From positions 95,242 through 159,241 of the forward strand of contig JAHDWN010000008.1 of NCBI GenBank assembly GCA_023382675.1: a stretch of DNA of 64,000 nt, written 5' to 3'. The first letter of the stretch is position 1; each line of letters starts with the position of its first letter. This stretch comes from Anaerolineae bacterium. GTDB lineage: Bacteria > Chloroflexota > Anaerolineae > Aggregatilineales > Phototrophicaceae. Below, piece by piece: positions 1 to 8,985 of this stretch. Under the pieces are notes generated by a model. It searched no databases. It saw only the letters and a list, made by a program, of their open reading frames with translations, and was not told the origin of the DNA. The translations under genes were made by a program, and so were the position numbers.

Positions 1-172
1 TACGGACGTACGTGGAGCGACGGCGGGTGACTCGGGGCTGTGGGGCGTTCGTGATCGTGGCAGCAATCTCTGTGCCTGTCATGCGCCTGACTCCTGAAAT
101 GAATTTTCGACGACGGTGCTGCGTGGTTGTGTTCGATCGGAGGCCGTGAATAATGTGGACCTCTGTAGCCCT
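1..172. other. Intergenic left edge of the window
   Basis: No open reading frame with a credible start and ribosome binding site is visible. The left end may hold the flank of a gene outside the window, but nothing supports a call. Confidence 0.4.
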
Positions 173-202
173 TATGTAGACAAGTGGGAAAATGACTACA
201 TA
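173..202. promoter_or_regulatory. Inverted repeat upstream of the TIR/WD40 gene
   Basis: The 7-base arms TATGTAG and CTACATA are separated by 16 bases and lie about 77 nt upstream of the ATG at 279. The position would suit an operator or a leader hairpin. No protein can be assigned to it, and arms this short could arise by chance. Confidence 0.25.
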
Positions 203-278
203 TTGCTTTCAGGGGGATGCGTCCCAGGGGACGATTTATGCAGCGCTCGATTGGCGGAACAGCGCATGAGGAAGCGTC

Positions 279-3125
279 ATGGATAATGTGATGATCTCCT
301 ACTCGCGCGCGGACAAGCCGTTCGTCAAGGACGTCTGCGCACAGCTCGAAAGCCATCAACTCAGCCTGTGGGTTGACTGGCACGACATACCCCCGGGCCA
401 GAATTGGTGGGAACTCATCGCGGGGGGCATCGCCGGTTCCGAGAACGTAGCGCTCTTCATCACCCAAACCTGGCTGAAATCGCGCGTGTGCCACAAAGAA
501 GCCGCGGAGGCGATCCGCCTCGGCAAACGCATTATCCCAGTCATGCGCGAGAAGATCGAAATCGAACCCATCAGTGCGGGCTGGCCGCCAGAATGGAAGG
601 CTACCGCCCTCTCCAATTGGGCCTACATCAGTACGATTAACTGGTTGCGCATGTATGGTGATGCGCCGCAAGCTGCAGACGTCGATCAGCTGGTGGTGGC
701 CATCAAGACCGATCCAGAATTCGTGCAGACGCACACCGATCTCATCAACGACGCATTAAAATGGCAGCAAAATGGCGAGCGGGCGGATTTCCTGGCACGA
801 GGGCGGGCGCTCACCCGCGCGGAAGATTGGCTCAAACAAAGTCAGACGAAAGCAGAACCGAAGCCAACGCCATTGCTGACGCAGTTCGTCCTCGCAAGCC
901 GTCAGGCGAGCAGCGCGCGCCAACGCCTGACGCTCGGCGCCGTAACCACTGCGCTTTTCATCACCGTCGGACTGCTCTTACTGGCGCTCTTCTTGCGCCA
1001 ATTGGCTGAACGACGTGGCGCTGAAGCGCGCAGTGTATCCTGGGCAAGCGGCGCACAGCTCAACTTGAATGAACACAATGCCAGTTTGGCCCTGGCGCTA
1101 GCGCTCGAGGCCAACCAGTTGGATGACCCGCCACACTTCGCGCAAACCACACTGTTCGATGCGGCATACGCGCCCGGCCTGCGCCAGGTGATCCATGCGC
1201 ACGATGCCGAACCGAATCTCGCCAGGCGTTGGGTATGGCGACTCGCGTCGAGCCGCGACGGGCACTATCTGCTGTCGGCATCATACGACGGCAGCTACGC
1301 ACTCTGGGATGCTGAGACTATGCGCGAGCTCGGCCGATGGCAACACCCGGCAGTCGGAGATAATCCCTCACCCCAGATTCTTGACGTGGCCTTCAGCCCG
1401 GACGATCAATCCTTCATTTCCGCTGGCTACGGCGGGCAGCTCATCTGGCAGGCGACCACGACCGGCACAATATTGGCGCAGATGCAGGCGGGTCAACCGC
1501 TCTTGAGCGCGGCCTTCTCCCCGGACGGCATGGCGGTTTACAGCGGCGACGCCGTCGGGGAGATCACGCGCTGGAACCCGGCATCGCAAACCGTCGTCTG
1601 GACGGCAACTCTCCCGGCAGCACCAGGGCAAGCCGCGATCAACCGGATCGCCGTCAGCCCGGACGCGCGCTGGCTGTTGGTGGGCAACGACGCCGGAACC
1701 GTACGACTGATCGATGCTGAGAACGGTTTCACGGTGCGTGACTTGGCCGGTCACAGCGACCGCGTGCGCGGGATCGCCTTCAGCCCGGACGGGACGCACG
1801 CACTCACGGGCTCGCGCGACGGCTTCATGAAGCTGTGGGACGTGAAAAGCGGCGAACTGCTGCATACCTTTGCGCATCGCGCGGCCATTTACGACGTGCG
1901 TTTTAGTGCCGATGGACGAACGGCGTTCTCCTGCTCATTCGATACGTCGATCGTCAGGTGGGATCTGGACACCTATCAGCCGATCCTGACCTTTGACGAC
2001 GTCGCGACCGCCGTCGCCAGCTTGTCCCTCAGCCCAGACGAGACACGACTGTACACAGGTGACTCCGATGGGCTGATCGAGGTTTGGGATCTACGCCGCG
2101 GGGATGAGATGACCCGTGTGCAGGCGGCGGAGACCCGTCTCAACACCGTCGGACTGAGCAGTGATGGTCGCTATGCCCTGAGCGGCGCTGCCGATGGTGA
2201 AATACGTCTGTGGGACGCCGCCACCTGGGACGAGCTCCGCTCGTTCAACGCAGGCAATGCAAGCATCACCAGCGTCGCGTTTAGCCCAGATGCGCGCCAC
2301 GCCGCGGCAGGTGATACCGCGGGTGCCGTACACATCTGGGAGGTGAACACAGGAAGATTAGTAACCCGGTTCGGCGGACATTCGGCGGGTGTGTCGTCGG
2401 TCGTCTTCACGCTCGATGGCGAGCGAATCCTCTCCGCGGGCGGGCGCAGCGATCTACTGTTGTGGCGTGTGGCAGACGGCGCATTGGTGCACAGCTTTAC
2501 CGGTCACACGCAGCCGGAGCAGTTCCAGCCCGCCATCGTCGTCGCCATGAGTCCCGATGGGCACAGCTTCGCATCCGGCGATGCTGAAGGCGAACTCTTC
2601 GTGTGGAATCTGGACGATTTCAGGCGTCTGAACATCCTCGAAAAGCAAGATGATTCGATCCGCAGTTTGGCCTACAGCGCGGATGGCCGGTTTCTGGTGG
2701 CAGGGGCGGATACCGACATGACCACCGCTGCGGTGCTGCTCTGGGATCTCGACCATCTAGAGTCGACGACCACGTTCAGCCAACGCTATGAAGGTCACAG
2801 TTCGACGGCGTGGAGCGTCGCCATCAGCCCGGACTCACGCCTAATAGTCTCGGCTTCGGACGACACGACGATCCTGGTCTGGGATCGCGTCAGCGGCGAG
2901 ATACTCCGCCGTGTGACCGGCTATCGCGCGCCCGTCCGCTCGGTTGCCTATCGTCCGGATGGCAGTGGTTTCATCTCTGGCGGCGACGATGGCACACTGC
3001 GGGGTTGGCGTCTCGACGATGTGGACGCGCTGGCGCAGTGGCTGGCGGACAATCGTTATGTGCCCGCGCTCACCTGCGCCGAACGCGCCCAATACCAGGT
3101 CGAACCCCTGTGTGAGACCGGTTAG
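279..3125 (+). CDS. TIR domain - transmembrane - WD40 repeat protein
   Basis: 948 aa. Residues 3-140 form a TIR domain of the bacterial TIR_2 type, starting NVMISYSRADKPF. The Glu in the SRVCHKE segment (E74) sits where the catalytic Glu of NAD-cleaving TIR domains lies. A linker leads to one transmembrane helix at about 217-240. An SLALALEA segment of the kind that often precedes WD40 arrays in NTPase-linked proteins follows. The remainder holds about 14 WD-like repeats ending in LWD, RWD or VWD, enough for two seven-bladed propellers. This suggests a membrane-tethered sensor or scaffold with a cytoplasmic TIR domain, possibly in defence or regulated cell death; that role is inferred. There is no separate NTPase domain. 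The stop overlaps the convergent gene's stop by 4 nt. The ATG follows GAGGAAGCGTC. Confidence 0.9.
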   Translation: MDNVMISYSRADKPFVKDVCAQLESHQLSLWVDWHDIPPGQNWWELIAGGIAGSENVALFITQTWLKSRVCHKEAAEAIRLGKRIIPVMREKIEIEPISAGWPPEWKATALSNWAYISTINWLRMYGDAPQAADVDQLVVAIKTDPEFVQTHTDLINDALKWQQNGERADFLARGRALTRAEDWLKQSQTKAEPKPTPLLTQFVLASRQASSARQRLTLGAVTTALFITVGLLLLALFLRQLAERRGAEARSVSWASGAQLNLNEHNASLALALALEANQLDDPPHFAQTTLFDAAYAPGLRQVIHAHDAEPNLARRWVWRLASSRDGHYLLSASYDGSYALWDAETMRELGRWQHPAVGDNPSPQILDVAFSPDDQSFISAGYGGQLIWQATTTGTILAQMQAGQPLLSAAFSPDGMAVYSGDAVGEITRWNPASQTVVWTATLPAAPGQAAINRIAVSPDARWLLVGNDAGTVRLIDAENGFTVRDLAGHSDRVRGIAFSPDGTHALTGSRDGFMKLWDVKSGELLHTFAHRAAIYDVRFSADGRTAFSCSFDTSIVRWDLDTYQPILTFDDVATAVASLSLSPDETRLYTGDSDGLIEVWDLRRGDEMTRVQAAETRLNTVGLSSDGRYALSGAADGEIRLWDAATWDELRSFNAGNASITSVAFSPDARHAAAGDTAGAVHIWEVNTGRLVTRFGGHSAGVSSVVFTLDGERILSAGGRSDLLLWRVADGALVHSFTGHTQPEQFQPAIVVAMSPDGHSFASGDAEGELFVWNLDDFRRLNILEKQDDSIRSLAYSADGRFLVAGADTDMTTAAVLLWDLDHLESTTTFSQRYEGHSSTAWSVAISPDSRLIVSASDDTTILVWDRVSGEILRRVTGYRAPVRSVAYRPDGSGFISGGDDGTLRGWRLDDVDALAQWLADNRYVPALTCAERAQYQVEPLCETG

Positions 3126-4345
3126 TAACCCGGCCCATTCACTTGCGGCATCCCGCCGTAAGGCAGTTCGTCGATATGGATTCGATCATCGAGTCCGATA
3201 TTTATGGGTCGCACAGCGTCCGGCAACGGGCTAATTATCACGTTCGGCTGTTCGATCTCGACCGTGATGCCTGGTTGGCAGCCGTTGCACGGATTTGGCC
3301 CTGTCCCTCCAACCTGTGGCTCTGCTGCAGGCACGCAGCCTGGCCCCAAATGAGCACAAGGATCTATATGCGGCACGGTAGTTGTGCCGATAGTGCCTTG
3401 ATTGCCCGTTCCCACTGTAGTCCGCCCACTCGACGAGGACTGCCCAGTTTGACCCGCACCTGGCCGTGTCCGGCCGGATTCATCATTAGACGATCCTTGA
3501 CCGGACGAGTTTCTAGACGATGTCTGGCCAGATGTATTTCCCGACGACTGTCCAGAAGGATCACCGGTAGATGGTTGTCCTTGTTGCCCGCCAGCGGACG
3601 AAGTATGTGGCGGAGACTGTCCGGCGGTTTGTGGCGGCTGCCCATTTGTAGACATCTGCGCAGGCTGTACGGCATCAGGCACTGCTACGGTCACCGGCGC
3701 TTGAGGCGGATTTGCCGCGATCGTCTGCGCTGCCGTCAGGGCCTGCTCGTCAGTCGGCGTCGCCAGGGCGAGCTCCGGATGTTCGAATGCCAGATTGCGC
3801 AGCGTTGCCAGTGAAACGCCGTCCATCGCCGCGTTCGCCTGCCAGTCACCTGTGACCGACCCGCCAACACCATCCAGGCCGATTTGCGTCGTGTAGCCCA
3901 GAGGGACAATCGTCACATTATTGGTGAACTCGGATAGAACAACAACCGTGCCGTCGAGCGGCGATAAAACCATGCGATCGCGGGTCGAAGCGAGACCAAG
4001 CGCAAATTGATCGGTAAATGTGATCCAAGCTTCGTTGATGCGAACATGATATGGTGGCATGATCTCAACTTCGTGTGCGTCGACAATCAGGATGGCAGAT
4101 TGCTCGCCCGAGCACGCAGGCGAATGTTCATCGCCATGAAAGCCGAGAGTCACCGCAACTTGATCGGGAATCGAGGCAGGCGTAACACCCCCAGCCCCAA
4201 ACACGGAAAGCCGAAAACCATCTGCTGTCACCAAGCTGTCCAACAGCGGACATGCGCCGCTTGTTTGTGCAGCAGCCGGTATAGCCCCGCTCATGACTGC
4301 GATTGCCATGAGCAAGGCAAGGAACATTGGCCGTATCTTTAGCAT
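3122..4345 (-). CDS. Secreted protein of unknown function with low-complexity region
   Basis: 407 aa from the ATG at 4345, which has AGAAGG seven bases upstream; the ATG at 4351 is too close to that site. A signal peptide with a hydrophobic core and an AAA-QT cleavage-like site covers about residues 1-27. A globular domain of about 200 residues follows, with several Cys and alternating hydrophobic strands. Next comes a Gln/Ser/Gly/Pro-rich stretch at about 225-315, rich in SSGQ- and QTSS-like repeats. A Cys-rich C-terminal part contains CNGCQPG. The overall pattern is an exported protein with a flexible linker. I do not recognise the family. It is convergent with the TIR/WD40 gene and the stops overlap by 4 nt. 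Confidence 0.75.
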   Translation of the reverse strand: MLKIRPMFLALLMAIAVMSGAIPAAAQTSGACPLLDSLVTADGFRLSVFGAGGVTPASIPDQVAVTLGFHGDEHSPACSGEQSAILIVDAHEVEIMPPYHVRINEAWITFTDQFALGLASTRDRMVLSPLDGTVVVLSEFTNNVTIVPLGYTTQIGLDGVGGSVTGDWQANAAMDGVSLATLRNLAFEHPELALATPTDEQALTAAQTIAANPPQAPVTVAVPDAVQPAQMSTNGQPPQTAGQSPPHTSSAGGQQGQPSTGDPSGQSSGNTSGQTSSRNSSGQGSSNDESGRTRPGAGQTGQSSSSGRTTVGTGNQGTIGTTTVPHIDPCAHLGPGCVPAAEPQVGGTGPNPCNGCQPGITVEIEQPNVIISPLPDAVRPINIGLDDRIHIDELPYGGMPQVNGPGY

Positions 4346-4588
4346 AACCATGCCTTCTCGCTCAATGCTATTTCGGAATGCACCAGCAATGTACTTATGT
4401 CGCGACTATCGGCCTTGTTTACAATTGCATTTTCGTCTGTCTATGACTGGGAGGTGTTCCTGAGATGTGCGAGGCTACGTTGCAATAAAGGGCGTATTCA
4501 TGTCGGAGTAGAACTGTTCGAGGCCATAAATTGGTGATGATGAGCGAGGCTGACCGAACGCGTGAGGTGGTCTCAGCAGTTTGGGTAC

Positions 4589-4838
4589 ACACGGATCGAC
4601 GTGACGAAGACCTCGTCCGGAATGCGTAGTCTTCGCTTGTTGCCAGCTTTGGTCTTGAAATGGTAATCTACGAATGGTGATCGTTATGGAGCAATCATGA
4701 TAATGCATATACGCGCGTGATTGACCCACGTCGGCCCCGAGTAATGAATGTGTTCAATTTGACAAGTCCGCTGCAATACAGCGGGCTTTTTATTTGGCAC
4801 CCTTTCGAGAAGTCTCTAACGATCACGGGTTCGACCAA
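4589..4838 (+). repeat. Dispersed repeat, copy 1 (extended form)
   Basis: The core (about 4723-4838) is shared with 12405-12516, 30187-30434 and 59477-59601: a GTCGGCCCCG segment, a GTGTTCAAT-like segment, a hairpin followed by T residues (arms AAGTCCGCTG and CAGCGGGCTT, 4765-4793) and a 3' CGGGTTCGACC. The upstream part (from about 4589) matches only copy 3, including TCGACGTGACGAAGAC and ATGGAGCAATCATGAT. The hairpin reads as a plus-strand terminator, yet no plus-strand gene precedes it, so it arrived as part of the repeat. The remaining intergenic sequence from 4346 to 4923 shows nothing else recognisable. Confidence 0.75.
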
Positions 4839-4923
4839 TGTTGGTTGAAAGCGGATCCTCATATCTTCCGCGAAAGACGTCTCTTCGCGAACGAAAGTTA
4901 ATCGATGTTGGGCAAGACGTCTG

Positions 4924-7671
4924 CTAGCCGCGTATTGTGAAATGATAAGTGCCCGCCCCAACACGATGAGTCAGCCCATGAACGACATCCCCATTCATGG
5001 TAGTGTGCCCATCGCATGGCAGATGCACCGTCGCGGACGTATTTGGAGGCACCGTAACTGTATATTCGAGCACACCATTCTCCAGCTTCCAGTCAGAGAC
5101 AAGTTGACCGTACAAAGTATCGAGCGCAGCACGAGCATAAGACAAACCGCCACCTGGCTGAGGCCGCAAGATCGCATGTTTGTAGCCAGGGGCAGCCGGA
5201 TCGAGCTCAATTCCGGCAACGACTCGATACAACCACTCACCAATGGCGCCGTAGGCATAGTGATTAAACGAATTCATTTCGGGCGTCTGGAATCCGTGAT
5301 CAGGTGTCCATCCATCCCAACGTTCCCAGATTGTGGTTGCTCCCTGTGTCACCGCGTACAACCATGAGGGCCAATTGGTCTGCATGAGTAACCGATATGC
5401 CTTATCAAGCTGCCCATGAGAACTCAGTACATAATTTAGGTACGGTGACCCGACGAATCCGGTCGATAGGTGCATCTCGCGGCGTTCGAGGTCGGCGACA
5501 AGTTCCTGGGCAGCCACCGGGCGCAACGAATCCGGCAGCAGATCGAAATGCAGTGCAAGAACGTAAGCAGTCTGCGTTGGGGTGAACAGGTCAGAATTAA
5601 ATACGTTTGAGGTGATCTCTCCGTAGTCGACGACCTGCAAATTGCCGCGCGAGAGTGCATCCGCCTCGTCCATCTGTCGGCGCATTTTGGAGGGGATAAC
5701 GGCTGTTGCGGGAACGGTGCTTCCGACCAGGTAACGGCTGGCGAAAACTGCTTTGACGTCCTCAAACAACTGTCGATAGCGTTCCACATCGTCGGACTTA
5801 CCGAGCACTGCGGCAATCTGAGCCATCAGCCGTGCATCGTAGGCCAGAAATGCCGTGCCGATCAAATCACGAGGAGTGCTGGCGTTGATAGACAGCCAAT
5901 CGCCGAAGCCCGGCCAGCCTTCATAATCTGGCGCACAACGCACATAGCCTGGGCTGGTTTGCACCAGGAAATCCATAAAGCGCGTCATAGTGGCATAGCT
6001 CTGCTCTAGAATGCGCGTATCACCGTAGCACAGGTAGATTGTCCAGGGGCAGATGATAGCCGCATCCGACCACGCCGGGCCACCATCCGTTGGCACGTCG
6101 GTCGCGTACGGCACAACAGCCGGGATGGATCCATCTGAGTTCTGTGCATCGTCTACATCCAGCGCCCACTTCGTCATGAAACCCGCAACGTTCATGTTGA
6201 ACGCAGCGGTTCGCACAAAGACCTGAATATCGCCGGTCCACCCCAAGCGTTCATCGCGCTGAGGACAGTCCGTCGGCACGTCGACAAAATTGCCTTTTTG
6301 TCCCCAAAGAATATTTTGCTGGAGTTGATTGAGGAGGGGATCGGAGCACTCAAACGTTCCAGTCTGCTCCATCTGTGAATGCAACACGATTCCGGTGATC
6401 GTTGCGCGCGTAACCTCTCCGGTATGGCCTTCGATCTCAACGTAACGAAAACCGTGGAAGGTGAATTTTGATTCCCAGATTTCTTCGCCACTGCCTTTGA
6501 ATGTGTAGTAATCGGTCGCGTGAGCGCTACGCAGATTGGTGTAGTAGGGCGATCCATCGGCGTCAAGGACTTCGGCAAAGCGAATCGAGACCGTCGTTCC
6601 CGCAGGAGCCGATCCTTTGAACCGCACTCGGCCGACCATGTTCTGCCCAAGATCAAATAGAAACCGCTTCCGGCCCATCGACGACCGATTGATCGGCTCT
6701 GCTATCGGAGCTAGCTCAGCCGTTCGGCGAACCGTCGGACCATTCAGGGCCATGACACGCAGTTCTGGATGCTCAAACGTGATGGCAGGCAACCACTCTG
6801 ACGCAGTGAAACTCGGTGTGTCCCATTCGGGTGTCTCACGACGCGCGTCGTAGGCTTCGCCCATGATAAGGTCACTGTGGCTAATCGGCCCGAATTGATA
6901 AGACCATGATGTGTCTGAAACTATCATGTGCGTGCTGCCATCTGCCAGTGTGACTTCAAGTTGCGCCAGGAGTTGTGGACGATCTACGTAGTTCTGGCGG
7001 TGTAACCAACCGATGTATCCTACTGCCCAGCCGTCCCCAAGTATCACACCGATTGCGTTGTCACCCTGGCGAACAAGCGGAGTCACATCGTAGGTCAGAT
7101 ACTGCACGCGTTTGTGATAATCCGTCCATCCAGGTGCGAAGACATCCTCGCTGACGGGCTGCCCATTGATTGAACATTCGAACAACCCTAATGCCGTGAC
7201 ATATAGACGCGCCGATGCCGCATGCGACGGCAACGAAAATGTCTTGCGCAAATACGGAACGGGAAAAGTACTGCGCGCGCCTCCGGCAAATGGTGTACCG
7301 ATCCATTTGGCGTGCCAGTCGTCAGAGTGGAGCAGTCCCATCTCAAACCACGCCGGTTCGCTGGTCGCTGCCGCCCCGGTTTCGTCCCAGACGGTGACCT
7401 TCCAATACACTCGCTGGCGGGATGTTAGCGGGGTTCCCCCATACACCACATGCACCGATTGATCCGAGTCAACTCTGCCACTGTCCCACACATCAGCCTG
7501 TCCGCTGTTCAGTGCATCCAGGCTGGAAGCAGCACGAATCCTGTATGCGTCCTGTCTAGCGCCTGGGCGATCTGTCTGCATCTGCCAGCCCAAGCGCGGG
7601 CGCTGTACATCGATTCCAACTGGATTGGTGCGATATTCGCAAATGAGGCTGGAAACAATTGGGTTACTCAT
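4924..7671 (-). CDS. Alpha-L-rhamnosidase, GH78 family
   Basis: 915 aa. It hydrolyses terminal alpha-L-rhamnose from glycosides or polysaccharides. The order matches bacterial GH78 enzymes: N-terminal beta-sandwich domains (RPRLGWQMQ and similar), a central (alpha/alpha)6 barrel and a C-terminal beta domain. The acidic active-site motif DCPQRDERLGWTGD lies at about residues 465-480. The later GATTIWERWDGWTPD and SFNHYAYGAIGEWLY segments are also typical. No signal peptide is seen, so it is probably cytoplasmic and acts on imported oligosaccharides. The ATG at 7671 has AGGAAA seven bases upstream and is preferred over an in-frame TTG at 7701. It is divergent from a LacI regulator; the binding protein and permeases beyond suggest one rhamnoside utilisation cluster. 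Confidence 0.92.
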   Translation of the reverse strand: MSNPIVSSLICEYRTNPVGIDVQRPRLGWQMQTDRPGARQDAYRIRAASSLDALNSGQADVWDSGRVDSDQSVHVVYGGTPLTSRQRVYWKVTVWDETGAAATSEPAWFEMGLLHSDDWHAKWIGTPFAGGARSTFPVPYLRKTFSLPSHAASARLYVTALGLFECSINGQPVSEDVFAPGWTDYHKRVQYLTYDVTPLVRQGDNAIGVILGDGWAVGYIGWLHRQNYVDRPQLLAQLEVTLADGSTHMIVSDTSWSYQFGPISHSDLIMGEAYDARRETPEWDTPSFTASEWLPAITFEHPELRVMALNGPTVRRTAELAPIAEPINRSSMGRKRFLFDLGQNMVGRVRFKGSAPAGTTVSIRFAEVLDADGSPYYTNLRSAHATDYYTFKGSGEEIWESKFTFHGFRYVEIEGHTGEVTRATITGIVLHSQMEQTGTFECSDPLLNQLQQNILWGQKGNFVDVPTDCPQRDERLGWTGDIQVFVRTAAFNMNVAGFMTKWALDVDDAQNSDGSIPAVVPYATDVPTDGGPAWSDAAIICPWTIYLCYGDTRILEQSYATMTRFMDFLVQTSPGYVRCAPDYEGWPGFGDWLSINASTPRDLIGTAFLAYDARLMAQIAAVLGKSDDVERYRQLFEDVKAVFASRYLVGSTVPATAVIPSKMRRQMDEADALSRGNLQVVDYGEITSNVFNSDLFTPTQTAYVLALHFDLLPDSLRPVAAQELVADLERREMHLSTGFVGSPYLNYVLSSHGQLDKAYRLLMQTNWPSWLYAVTQGATTIWERWDGWTPDHGFQTPEMNSFNHYAYGAIGEWLYRVVAGIELDPAAPGYKHAILRPQPGGGLSYARAALDTLYGQLVSDWKLENGVLEYTVTVPPNTSATVHLPCDGHTTMNGDVVHGLTHRVGAGTYHFTIRG

Positions 7672-7746
7672 GGACGGGTTTCCTTTGATGAATAGTTCCA
7701 AGAATGTACCGCATCACGGCCCATGATCGGAGGGAGTTGGTATTGC

Positions 7747-7775
7747 TTGACAAATTCGTATTGGCTCTATATTCT
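7747..7775 (+). promoter_or_regulatory. Sigma-70-like promoter of the LacI-family gene
   Basis: A TTGACA box at 7747-7752, a 17-base spacer, and TATTCT at 7770-7775. This is close to the housekeeping consensus and lies about 60 nt upstream of the regulator's ATG. Confidence 0.65.
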
Positions 7776-7781
7776 TAATTT

Positions 7782-7803
7782 ACACGAGTAAGCTGAGTCG
7801 TGT
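7782..7803. promoter_or_regulatory. Probable LacI-type operator
   Basis: An inverted repeat with ACACGA and TCGTGT arms, ten bases apart and centred on AGCT. It lies at the expected transcription start just downstream of the promoter at 7747-7775, where a bound LacI-family repressor would block its own gene. It could also control the divergent rhamnosidase. No second copy was found upstream of the binding protein gene. Confidence 0.5.
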
Positions 7804-7836
7804 CAAATTATGATTGTTGGCTAATCCGAATTGCTT

Positions 7837-8868
7837 ATGAAACGCCCTACTCAAGTTGATGTCGCCCGTTTGGCCGGTGTTTCCCGCGCAACCGTTTCCT
7901 ATGTCGTGAACGACCCAACGGATCAGCGCATACCCATTTCAGCGGAAACGCGTCAGCGTGTCTTGAACGCTATTGCTGAATTGGGCTACGAAATCGATGC
8001 ACGAGCACAAGCCCTGCGCAGCGGCGAAACCAAAACCATAGGCGTTCTCATTCCGCTGTACGAAAACCCCTTCTTCTGGCAAATTCTAAGAGGAATCTCA
8101 GCGGAAGCCGAGAAGTCTGGCTACAGCGTGCTTCTAGCGCATAGTTCCTTGACGCCTGAGCAAGAGATCCGAAGCATAAGAGAGTTACCTGAGCAGCGCT
8201 TGGATGGCCTGGTGCTCTTGATGGAGTTCAAGTTGCTTCCAGACCAGGTACTGGACCAGCTTCGCAACTCGAGCCACCCTATCGTCGAGATATCTGCCAC
8301 GGACTCGGAGTTTGACCTTGTTCGCCAGGGCTATGGCGCAGGCACAAAAGCCCTGATGTCTCATCTCATCGAACTAGGACATGAACGCATCGGCTTCATA
8401 TACGGCGTCGCGATGCCTGCGCAGGGTTTTGACCGGTTGGATGCATATCGTCAGGCACTGGAAGAAGCGGGACTGACCTATGACGAGACTCTGGTAAACC
8501 AGTGTGGCCCTCTACTGGACGACGGTTATCAGGCGGCACACGATCTCTTGAATCGACCGGATCGTCCTACCGCACTCCTGGCGATCAATGACTTATTGGC
8601 AATGGCAACTATACGAGCCGCCAATGATCTTGGGCTGAGGCTACCGGACGATGTGTCGGTCGCGAGCTTCGATGACATCCCGTTCGCCGGCTTCACCGTT
8701 CCACGTTTGACCAGCGTTTCCGGCCATCCTGAACAAAATGGTCGAGACGCAGTACGCCTCTTACTGAAGCGACTCAATGATCCGGATCGCCCTCATGAGG
8801 TCATCACCAGCGGCTGGCAACTCAATATCCGGGAATCTACTGGCCCAGCGCCCAGGAAACACCCATGA
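7837..8868 (+). CDS. LacI/GalR-family transcriptional regulator
   Basis: 343 aa. The N-terminal helix-turn-helix (about residues 5-50) reads VDVARLAGVSRATVSYVVND, the family signature. A periplasmic-binding-protein-like effector domain follows from about residue 60 (TKTIGVLIPLYENPFFWQILRGI) to the end. The segment DVSVASFDDIPFAGFTVPRLTSV is the conserved C-terminal part of sugar-responsive members. It probably represses the rhamnosidase and sugar import genes, released by a sugar ligand; ligand identity is inferred from neighbours only. The ATG at 7837 is chosen over TTG at 7831. No strong ribosome binding site precedes either. Confidence 0.92.
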   Translation: MKRPTQVDVARLAGVSRATVSYVVNDPTDQRIPISAETRQRVLNAIAELGYEIDARAQALRSGETKTIGVLIPLYENPFFWQILRGISAEAEKSGYSVLLAHSSLTPEQEIRSIRELPEQRLDGLVLLMEFKLLPDQVLDQLRNSSHPIVEISATDSEFDLVRQGYGAGTKALMSHLIELGHERIGFIYGVAMPAQGFDRLDAYRQALEEAGLTYDETLVNQCGPLLDDGYQAAHDLLNRPDRPTALLAINDLLAMATIRAANDLGLRLPDDVSVASFDDIPFAGFTVPRLTSVSGHPEQNGRDAVRLLLKRLNDPDRPHEVITSGWQLNIRESTGPAPRKHP

Positions 8869-8985
8869 AGTCCCCGAGCCGACACTTGCAGCTCTGCCGC
8901 GTTGCAGGACCACCCAGGTTTTGTGAACAGGAGATCCCATTTTGATCTCTTGGAAGGTATGCATGGTAACTAAGGAGTACCACAA

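Noticed and set aside
3143-3814. Plus-strand frame of about 220 codons
   Set aside because: Lies opposite the secreted protein gene and is Arg/Leu/Cys-rich, as expected of a shadow.
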